A DNA stretch of 43,309 nucleotides from an uncultured Bacillota bacterium (GTDB lineage Bacteria > Bacillota > Clostridia > Christensenellales > Borkfalkiaceae), in contig CASDTU010000083.1 of the NCBI GenBank assembly GCA_949283775.1, positions 1 through 43,309 of the forward strand, given 5' to 3'. How positions within the stretch are numbered: the first letter of the stretch is position 1; each line of letters opens with the position of its first letter. The notes beneath the pieces are model-generated. The model had not been told where the DNA came from. It saw nothing but the letters and a program-made list of their open reading frames with translations, and made no database searches. Positions 8,061 through 14,178 of the stretch are shown here, piece by piece. A program made the position numbers and the translations under genes.

Positions 8061-9953
8061 TTAAAGCAGCGTTTCATATTCTTCGTAGAGCTGTTCGAGC
8101 TGTTTGTGGACGGAATCGATGCGCGCGCAAAGTTCGGAAACTTTTTTGTAGTCGGAGACGATCTCGGGGGACGCGAGGCAGACGTTCAACTCCTGCGTTT
8201 CCGTTTCCAAAAGAGCAATCTGCTCTTCGATCTGCTTGATCCGCTGTTTCTTTTTCGTTTCCTGCGCGCGGTCCTGTTTCGAACGGTAGAAGGAGGACTG
8301 TTTTTGCGCCGTTCCTTCCGTTTTGGCGGCCTTACTGCGCTCTTCTTCCTCCTTGCTCTGCGCGCTTTTTTTCGCGGAATATTCGTCGTAGCGGCAGGGA
8401 TACAGCGTGGCGGTACCGTTTTGCAGTTCGAATATTTTATCCGCAATGCCGGAGATGAAGTATCGATCGTGCGAAACAAATAAAAGGGTGCCTTCGAAGG
8501 CGCGGAGCGCGTCTTCCAGACTTTCGCGCGCCTGCAAATCGAGGTGGTTGGTCGGTTCGTCCAAAAGCAGGAAATTGGCTTCTTCCGCTTCCAAGAGCAC
8601 GAGCGCAAGTTTTGCCCGTTCTCCGCCCGATAAACTTGCGACGGTCTTGTCGATGTCCTCTTCGGAGAGTTTTGCCTGCGCGAGCAAGGAGCGTGCCTGT
8701 GTCTGGTTCAGATGGCGGTGCGTGTGCCACAGACAGCCGAGCACGGTCTCCGCCCCGTCGAGCTGCGCGTTTTCCTGGTCGTAGTATCCGGTTTTTACAT
8801 ACCGACCCCAGCGGACGCAGGGTATGTTTTTTTGCAACAGCGTGCGGATGAGCGTAGATTTGCCCGTTCCGTTCTCTCCCACGATCGCAATTTTTTCGCC
8901 GCGTCGGACAGATAGCTGCACGTCTTTAAGGAGCGTCTTTTCTCCCGCGCTGAGGGTCAAGCCCGTTACGGATAGGGCGAGTTCTTCACTGCGCAAGGGG
9001 CAGGGAAAGAAAAATTTCGGCGGCTTCTGCGGCGGCAGCGGTTTTTCCAAAAGTTCCATGTTTTCCAGCTTTTTGACCCGCGACTGCGCGCTTTTGGCCG
9101 TCGTCGCCCGTACAATGTTGCGCGCGACGTAGTCCTTTAACGCGGCGATCTCTTCCTGCTGTTTTTCATATTCCTTTACGTCGTGTTCGTATTTTTCCGC
9201 CTTTAAAATTTTGTATTTGGAATAGTTTCCGCGGAAAATTTGAATTTTTTTGTTTTCCAGTTCGTAAATTTTGCTCACGACCGCGTCGAGAAAGTACCGA
9301 TCGTGCGACACGACGAGCAGGGCGCCGCGATAATTTTTGAGATAGTCTTCCAGCCAAAAGAGAGTGGAAAGGTCGAGGTGGTTGGTCGGCTCGTCCAAGA
9401 TCAGGAGTTCGGGCTGTTCCAAAAGCAGTTTGCAAAGTTTCAGCCGCGTCTTTTCGCCGCCGCTCATGGTGGATACGATCTGCTCGTATTGGTCGCGGAA
9501 GGCCATTCCGTTCAATACGGTCTTGATCTTGACGTCCGCGTTGTACCCGTCTTCCGCGGCGATTTTGCGGCTGAGCTGTTCGTATTGGGAAGACAGATTT
9601 TTATATTGTTCGCTCTGAAAGGGCGTTTGCGCAAGCCGGGTTTCCAGCTCCCGCTGTTTTTCGATCGCCTTATAAACGCCGGAAAAGACCGTCTGCATCT
9701 CTTCGTAGACGCATTTGTTGCTTTCCAGCCCGCCCGTCTGCGCGAGATAGCCGATTTTCAAACCGCTCTTTTTGAGGATCTTGCCCTCGTCCGGAAAAAG
9801 TTCGCCCAAAAGAAGGCGCAAGAGGGTAGTTTTTCCCTCTCCGTTCGCGCCGATGAAGCCGATGCGATCGCCTTCCGATAGGGTAAATCCCACGTTTTCC
9901 AATATGCTTTTGTTGTCGTAGCCGAAGCGTACGTTTTCTGCCGTTATCAACAT
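8061..9953 (-). CDS. ABC-F family ATP-binding protein
   Basis: Soluble tandem ATPase of the ABC-F group, which acts on ribosomes (translation factors or ribosome protection) rather than in transport. There is no membrane segment. The first nucleotide domain has Walker A GANGEGKT, signature MSGGEKTRL and Walker B LLILDEPTNHLD. The second has GENGTGKS, LSGGERAKL and FLLLDEPTNHLD. Between them is the charged interdomain linker that defines ABC-F proteins (about residues 240-310). The last 100 residues form a Lys/Glu/Gln-rich coiled coil, as in the Uup and YdiF/YfmR types. 630 residues is normal. Which subfamily, and whether it gives antibiotic resistance, cannot be told by eye. The ribosome binding site is weak. 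Confidence 0.93.
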   Translation of the reverse strand: MLITAENVRFGYDNKSILENVGFTLSEGDRIGFIGANGEGKTTLLRLLLGELFPDEGKILKKSGLKIGYLAQTGGLESNKCVYEEMQTVFSGVYKAIEKQRELETRLAQTPFQSEQYKNLSSQYEQLSRKIAAEDGYNADVKIKTVLNGMAFRDQYEQIVSTMSGGEKTRLKLCKLLLEQPELLILDEPTNHLDLSTLFWLEDYLKNYRGALLVVSHDRYFLDAVVSKIYELENKKIQIFRGNYSKYKILKAEKYEHDVKEYEKQQEEIAALKDYVARNIVRATTAKSAQSRVKKLENMELLEKPLPPQKPPKFFFPCPLRSEELALSVTGLTLSAGEKTLLKDVQLSVRRGEKIAIVGENGTGKSTLIRTLLQKNIPCVRWGRYVKTGYYDQENAQLDGAETVLGCLWHTHRHLNQTQARSLLAQAKLSEEDIDKTVASLSGGERAKLALVLLEAEEANFLLLDEPTNHLDLQARESLEDALRAFEGTLLFVSHDRYFISGIADKIFELQNGTATLYPCRYDEYSAKKSAQSKEEEERSKAAKTEGTAQKQSSFYRSKQDRAQETKKKQRIKQIEEQIALLETETQELNVCLASPEIVSDYKKVSELCARIDSVHKQLEQLYEEYETLL

Positions 9954-10022
9954 ACCGTTACTTTTTCCGCAATCCGTTCGCTTTGCCGCGCATTGCCGCG
10001 GCGGAGAATTGCTCTTTTTGTA

Positions 10023-10124
10023 TTTGAAAATTTGTTGTGTCGTTTTTTGAATCCGCAGTCAAGTTTGCCTGCCGCCCGTCGTTTGTTGAATATGCGATCA
10101 AGTTTGTTTGCCGCTTGTCGCTTT
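10023..10124 (+). repeat. Diverged tandem repeat, 38-nt period, about 2.6 copies
   Basis: Two full diverged copies (10047-10084 and 10085-10124) share TTGAA, TCAAGTTTG, TGCCGC and GTCG in the same order, and a partial copy precedes them (10023-10046). They lie upstream of the divergent ABC-F gene. Short frames here appear to be by-products of the repeat. Confidence 0.65.
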
Positions 10125-10278
10125 TTAAAGCGAAATATAAGGCGTCGAGCTTGGCTGCGGAAAGGGGCGAAAGTTTTTACCGTCCGAAAATACTCTTGAA
10201 AAGGCCGTCGTTTGCGATCGGGCGGCGGAATTTTAGGAAAGATAAATAATTGTTTGCCTTTTTCCGCACACTGTCTAT

Positions 10279-10407
10279 ATGAAAAAAATTTACAAAGAAG
10301 AGATCGATGCGCTGGAAGCGCGCCTTGCCGCGCTTCCGCCTACGGAAGTCGCGGCGGACGTGCGGAAACTTGTCAAAATGAAGCGCCGCTTTTTGCATCA
10401 GAAATAA
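10279..10407 (+). CDS. Possible 42-residue charged small protein
   Basis: An ATG-started frame encoding a 42-residue helical, strongly charged peptide beginning MKKIYKEEIDALEARLAALP and ending RRFLHQK. Its codons (GCG, CTG, GAA, CGC) resemble those of neighbouring genes, which favours it being real. Against it, no Shine-Dalgarno sequence precedes the ATG. A TATAT motif touches the start, so any transcript would have little or no leader. Its stop codon lies in the first unit of a tandem repeat array. I recognise no family. Confidence 0.35.
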   Translation: MKKIYKEEIDALEARLAALPPTEVAADVRKLVKMKRRFLHQK

Positions 10408-10496
10408 AAAGTTTTTGTACTTTAAATAAAAAGTTTTTGCACATTAAATAAAGGTTCTTGCGGTCTAAATAAAAGTTCTTGCGCCTTAAATAAAAC
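10402..10496 (+). repeat. Tandem repeat array, 21-22 nt period, about 4.5 copies
   Basis: Units begin at 10402, 10424, 10446, 10467 and 10488, each opening with AAATAAA. The first two share AAATAAAAAGTTTTTG, the third and fourth TTCTTGCG, and the fifth is partial. The array starts in the stop codon of the small frame at 10279-10407. The following 170 bases, up to the radical SAM gene, show nothing I can support. Confidence 0.8.
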
Positions 10497-10664
10497 CCAA
10501 TGTTTAGGCATTTACAAAATCATCGCGAAAGATCATTCCCTTTTGACAAGTTGTGTTCCGCTTGCTTAGCCCGTGCGGCCATGCCGCTTACAAAATAGAA
10601 CGCCAGTCCTGAAAAAAAGAATGCCTTTTGAAAATGGTTTTAAAAGAAAACGCCTTTTTAGAGA

Positions 10665-11540
10665 TCAAAACAGCGTTTTCATGTTGTCGCTGAAATCGGG
10701 AATAAACTTTTCGTCGGCGGAGGAGAGTTCCTGTAAAAAGATGTTTTCCAGATTTGTTTCAAAGAGAAAATCACGGACTTTTCTGTATTCGCGCGGGGTA
10801 ATTCTGCGCGCGAGTTCGGGGAAATTCCGGATTTCTCCGTAGGGGGTATATTGCCCCATCAGAGAAAAGTACGCAGAGGAGTGCAGCGACGAAAACCAGC
10901 GGATACAGTCGATGCTGTCGCTTGTATTGAGGGGCAGGATGAGATGGCGCACGATACAGCCCGAGAGCATTTTTTCCTTTTCAAATGTTACCGGTTTTTG
11001 CACCATAAATTCGATGGCGCGCGAAGCATAGAAAAAATAATCGCTCTTTCCGGTATAGCGCTGCGAAACGCGGGGCGAAAAGAATTTGAGATCGGGCAGA
11101 TAAATATCGATAAAGGGATCGATGATGCGGAGCGCTTCGACCTTTTCATATGCGTGCGTGTTGTAGACGATCGGAATTTTCGGGCGATAGATCGAAAACG
11201 CCTCCGCCAGCTGCGGAACGAACTGCGACGCGGTGACGAGGTTGATGTTTTCCGCGCCCGCCTCTTCCAGCTCGGCAAAGATGTCCGCAAGTTCGCGCGC
11301 GGAAATCTCTTTTCCTGTTTTTGCGCGGGAGAGTTCAAAGTTCTGACAGAAGGCGCACCGAAGCGCGCAGCCGCTGAAAAAAATCGTTCCCGAGCCGTTT
11401 TGGCAGGAAATGCAGGGCTCTTCGAAGGGATGCAGCCCGTATTTGGCGACTTTGCATCGGTTTGACGCGCCGCAAGCGCCGGCGCGTTGTTCTCTGTCTG
11501 CGCCGCATTCGAGCGGGCAAAGTTTACATAGTTCGGACAT
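10665..11540 (-). CDS. Radical SAM protein of the PflX/PflA-like group
   Basis: Radical SAM iron-sulfur protein related to pyruvate formate-lyase activating enzymes (PflX-type, uncharacterised). The cluster motif CALRCAFC (Cx3Cx2C) lies near residues 60-67. Before it is a cysteine-rich N-terminal part ([20 protein letters not shown]) typical of PflX rather than true PflA. Later segments [14 protein letters not shown] and YLPDLKFF fit the radical SAM barrel. I start it at the Met of MSELCKLC (291 residues). An upstream in-frame start would lie 5' of a good promoter and add a meaningless basic leader. There is no partner glycyl radical enzyme here, so the substrate is unknown. Confidence 0.88.
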   Translation of the reverse strand: MSELCKLCPLECGADREQRAGACGASNRCKVAKYGLHPFEEPCISCQNGSGTIFFSGCALRCAFCQNFELSRAKTGKEISARELADIFAELEEAGAENINLVTASQFVPQLAEAFSIYRPKIPIVYNTHAYEKVEALRIIDPFIDIYLPDLKFFSPRVSQRYTGKSDYFFYASRAIEFMVQKPVTFEKEKMLSGCIVRHLILPLNTSDSIDCIRWFSSLHSSAYFSLMGQYTPYGEIRNFPELARRITPREYRKVRDFLFETNLENIFLQELSSADEKFIPDFSDNMKTLF

Positions 11541-11546
11541 ACGCAG

Positions 11547-11576
11547 ATTGTAACATATTTGCGAGGCTTTTGTAAA
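11547..11576 (-). promoter_or_regulatory. Promoter of the radical SAM gene, apparently leaderless
   Basis: Read on the minus strand: TTTACA (11576-11571), 18-base spacer, TACAAT (11552-11547), and the ATG at 11540 only six bases later. The expected transcription start falls on or next to the start codon, so the mRNA would have no leader. No Shine-Dalgarno sequence is visible. Confidence 0.65.
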
Positions 11577-11592
11577 GCAATAGCTCAAAACA

Positions 11593-11621
11593 TTGACTTT
11601 TCCCCTAGAAAAATATATAAT
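11593..11621 (+). promoter_or_regulatory. Promoter of metK
   Basis: TTGACT (11593-11598), a 17-base spacer and TATAAT (11616-11621), close to the sigma-A consensus. It is divergent from the radical SAM promoter 17 bases away. It implies a leader of about 160 bases before metK. Confidence 0.85.
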
Positions 11622-11627
11622 AAAAGC

Positions 11628-11786
11628 CGAATCAGATCGATTGTTTTTGTAAAAAGTGCAGGAAGCGCTCAGAAAAGCAGAAAACAAAAAAGGAGCGCAA
11701 AAAGCAGCCTTTCGGCGCCGTCGGGACGGTTTTTTAAACACAAAAGATCGCGTCGGCGTCTAAGGAAAAGAGGGCGCGGAGGACAT
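11628..11786 (+). promoter_or_regulatory. metK leader with a terminator-like hairpin
   Basis: The leader has a 6-bp helix (GCGCTC 11665-11670 with GAGCGC 11693-11698) and then a short GC hairpin (CCGT 11718-11721 with ACGG 11726-11729) followed directly by TTTTTT (11730-11735). GAGCGC can instead pair with GGCGCC at 11714-11719, which overlaps the hairpin. This resembles a mutually exclusive attenuator. I see none of the conserved words of the SAM-I or SMK-box riboswitches. The regulatory role is inference. Confidence 0.4.
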
Positions 11787-12950
11787 ATGAAGAAATTTTT
11801 TACGAGCGAAAGTGTAACGGAAGGGCATCCCGATAAAGTGTGCGACCAGATTTCGGACGCAGTGCTGGATGCCGTATTGGCGAAAGACGAAAATTCCAGG
11901 GCGGCGATCGAGTGCTGCGCGACGACGGGCATGGTGCTCGTCATGGGCGAGCTCTCCACGAACTGTTATGTGGATATTTCCAAAATCGTGCGGGATACGG
12001 TCAAAGAGATCGGCTATACGCACGGACAGGGATTTTCGTACAATTCTTTGGCGGTGATCACGGCGATTCACGGCCAGAGCGCGGATATTGCGCTCGGCGT
12101 GGATGCATCCATGGAGAGAAAGGCAGGCGGCGAGGCGGCCGATCAGCTGGGTGCAGGCGATCAGGGAATGATGTTCGGGTATGCGGTCAACGAAACGGAA
12201 GAGCTTTTGCCGCTCACCGTGGTTTTGTCGCAAAAACTTGCGAAGAGGCTGGCAGACGTGCGCAAGAGCGGACTTTTGCCCTATCTGCGCCCGGACGGAA
12301 AGACGCAGGTCACGGTGGAATACGACGGAAAAAAACCTGTTCGGGTGGATACGATCGTCGTTTCGGCGCAGCATGACGAGCACGTTTCGCAGGAGCAGAT
12401 CAAAGAAGACATTAAAAAATACGTCATCGACGAAGTCGTGGATCAGAAGTTTTTAGACGGTAAGACCAAATATTTTATCAATCCGACGGGCAGGTTCGAG
12501 ATCGGCGGGCCGGAAGGGGACAGCGGCCTTACGGGCAGGAAGATCATCGTGGATACTTACGGCGGAAGATGTGCGCACGGCGGCGGCGCTTTTTCGGGCA
12601 AAGACTGCACGAAAGTGGACCGCAGTGCGGCGTATATGGCGCGGTATATCTGCAAAAATATTGTCAAGGCGGGGCTTGCCGACGAGTGCGAGATCGAGCT
12701 TGCCTATGCGATCGGCGTGGCAAATCCGGTATCCGTGTTCGTGAATACGTACGGGACGGGAAAGGTTTCGGAAGAGAAACTTGCGCAGATCATTCGCGAA
12801 AATTTTGACCTGCGGCCGTATGCGATCATCGAGAAATTGGGACTTCGCAGACCGATCTTCAAAAAGACGGCGGCGTACGGACATTTCGGGCGCGAGGAGT
12901 TCCCTTGGGAACAGACCGATATGGCGCAGACGCTGAAAAAATATCTGTAA
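11787..12950 (+). CDS. metK: S-adenosylmethionine synthetase
   Basis: Makes S-adenosylmethionine from methionine and ATP. Hallmarks are the N-terminal [20 protein letters not shown], the hexapeptide GAGDQG with GMMFGYA, the segment [20 protein letters not shown], and the phosphate-binding GGGAFSGKD. The 387 residues fit the family. GGAGGA at 11778-11783 precedes ATG 11787. The open frame upstream runs into the promoter and is not coding. A strong terminator follows at 12959-12987. The product is the cofactor of the radical SAM protein encoded divergently, but that adjacency may be chance. Confidence 0.97.
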   Translation: MKKFFTSESVTEGHPDKVCDQISDAVLDAVLAKDENSRAAIECCATTGMVLVMGELSTNCYVDISKIVRDTVKEIGYTHGQGFSYNSLAVITAIHGQSADIALGVDASMERKAGGEAADQLGAGDQGMMFGYAVNETEELLPLTVVLSQKLAKRLADVRKSGLLPYLRPDGKTQVTVEYDGKKPVRVDTIVVSAQHDEHVSQEQIKEDIKKYVIDEVVDQKFLDGKTKYFINPTGRFEIGGPEGDSGLTGRKIIVDTYGGRCAHGGGAFSGKDCTKVDRSAAYMARYICKNIVKAGLADECEIELAYAIGVANPVSVFVNTYGTGKVSEEKLAQIIRENFDLRPYAIIEKLGLRRPIFKKTAAYGHFGREEFPWEQTDMAQTLKKYL

Positions 12951-12958
12951 AACATCGG

Positions 12959-12987
12959 AGCGGGGCGAAGATTCGCCTCGCTTTTTT
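12959..12987 (+). terminator. Intrinsic terminator after metK
   Basis: An 11-bp stem with one G-U pair (12959-12969 with 12972-12982) followed by TTTTTT. It lies within ten bases of the metK stop. Confidence 0.85.
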
Positions 12988-13046
12988 CAAACGGAATCCA
13001 AATGATCGGGCGGCACGCCTCGGAAAGAAAAACATAAGGTGAAACG

Positions 13047-13982
13047 ATGTCGGGAAAGAGAAAGAGCATCGAAAATAAGAGCGCAGGCACAGAAAATGCC
13101 GGCAGCGAGTGCGAAACAGTAAGAGCAGATAAAGGGGGCGCCGAAAAAGAGCGCGCATGTTTTGGAAAAGAGGGTGCAGACGAGGGGAGCGCTGATTTCA
13201 AAAAGAAGATGAAAAACGGGATAAAGGCGCTGGGGAAGGCGTTTGAAAATCTGTTTTGCGGTGAAAAACTGACCTGCGTGTGCTGCGGCGCGGACGTATT
13301 TTCGGACAAAGATTTTTGTGAAGACTGTTTGGAGCATCTGCCCTTCAATACGGGGTATATCTGCGGCAAATGCGGCAGGGCGATCGCGGAAGACTATCCG
13401 ATCTGTGCCGAATGCAAGGCGGATATGCCCTCGTATGATATGGCGCGGAGTGCGTTTCGCTACGAGGGCGAGATCGTACGCCTCATCAAAAAATTCAAGA
13501 CGGGCGGACGGTATCTCGCGCGCGTCTTTGCGCAGTACATGTATCTGAATTTGTTTTCCGAGCTGAAAGATGCCGACTGCATCGTCGCGGTGCCGATGAC
13601 GAAGGAGGGCGTCAAGTCGCGCGGATACAACCAATCGGAGCTTTTGGCAAAGGAAATCTCCGCGCTTTCCGGCCTGCCGTTTTTGCCGGATGTGCTGGAA
13701 AAGACGCGGGACACTACGGCGCAAAAGACGCTCACGCGCAAAGAGCGGCAGGAAAACTTAAAGGGGAGTTTCCGCGTTGCAAAGCGCAGGATATGCCGGG
13801 ATAAAAATATCGTGATCGTCGACGACGTTCTGACGACGGGTTCGACGGCAAACGCGATCTGCCGCGCGCTTCGGGGCGCGGGCGCCGGGAAAGTCTATCT
13901 GCTTACGGCGGCAAGCGTTGCGAAACGGGAGCGGGACAAGACGGCGGAGACGGAAAAAGATTATGAAAATTTGCTGAATTAA
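13047..13982 (+). CDS. ComF-family phosphoribosyltransferase-like protein with N-terminal extension
   Basis: Relative of the competence protein ComF/GntX. A zinc-finger-like part with paired cysteines (CVCCG, FCEDC, CGKCG, CAEC; residues 77-120) precedes a phosphoribosyltransferase domain. Its PRPP loop is IVIVDDVLTTGSTA near residues 254-267, and GYNQSELLAK is typical of the family. The first ATG, with AAGGTG upstream, gives 311 residues. This includes about 55-65 hydrophilic, Lys/Glu/Gly-rich residues that ComF proteins lack. An ATG at 13209 would give a usual length but has a poor ribosome binding site. ComF proteins assist DNA uptake. No other competence gene is here. Confidence 0.88.
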   Translation: MSGKRKSIENKSAGTENAGSECETVRADKGGAEKERACFGKEGADEGSADFKKKMKNGIKALGKAFENLFCGEKLTCVCCGADVFSDKDFCEDCLEHLPFNTGYICGKCGRAIAEDYPICAECKADMPSYDMARSAFRYEGEIVRLIKKFKTGGRYLARVFAQYMYLNLFSELKDADCIVAVPMTKEGVKSRGYNQSELLAKEISALSGLPFLPDVLEKTRDTTAQKTLTRKERQENLKGSFRVAKRRICRDKNIVIVDDVLTTGSTANAICRALRGAGAGKVYLLTAASVAKRERDKTAETEKDYENLLN

Positions 13983-14014
13983 CTTGCAAAATCCGAAAAT
14001 ACAATGAAAAGTCT

Positions 14015-14043
14015 TTTACTTTTTTGGGAAAATATTGTAAAAT
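14015..14043 (+). promoter_or_regulatory. Promoter of secA
   Basis: TTTACT (14015-14020), a 17-base spacer and TAAAAT (14038-14043). It is followed by a leader of about 130 bases to secA. Confidence 0.7.
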
Positions 14044-14078
14044 AATAGCGGTGTACGTTTTAAAAACGATCTTTGCGC

Positions 14079-14117
14079 AGCGGCGGACGTTTTGAACGTA
14101 GCCGCTTGAATTTTTTT
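14079..14117 (+). promoter_or_regulatory. Terminator-like hairpin in the secA leader
   Basis: AGCGGC (14079-14084) pairs with GCCGCT (14101-14106), enclosing an inner 5-bp helix (ACGTT 14087-14091 with AACGT 14095-14099). Seven T follow after TGAA. TACGTT at 14054-14059 could pair instead with AACGTA (14095-14100), giving a competing fold. It lies after the promoter and may be an attenuator for secA. It could also simply terminate comF transcription. Confidence 0.5.
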
Positions 14118-14178
14118 GTAAAAGCAGTAAAGAAAGCGCCGCAAACGTATCGATCGGACGCGGCGAGGGGAGAGTTCT

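Noticed and set aside
8028-8483. Long plus-strand frames antisense to the ABC-F gene
   Set aside because: Antisense frame in a GC-rich third-position gene. The products are Phe/Arg-rich and have no recognisable domain.
9993-10249. Two overlapping plus-strand frames of 68 and 70 codons
   Set aside because: They follow the tandem repeat and lack ribosome binding sites. The products are Arg/Phe/Leu-rich with internal repetition only.
10402-10496. CRISPR-like array
   Set aside because: The 21-22 nt units are contiguous, without unique spacers, and no cas gene is in the window.
11541-11741. N-terminal extension of the radical SAM protein
   Set aside because: It runs through both divergent promoters and has no family resemblance.
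11559-11786. N-terminal extension of MetK in the same frame
   Set aside because: It begins upstream of the metK promoter and would add a basic, Ser-rich leader not seen in the family. ATG 11787 has a strong ribosome binding site.
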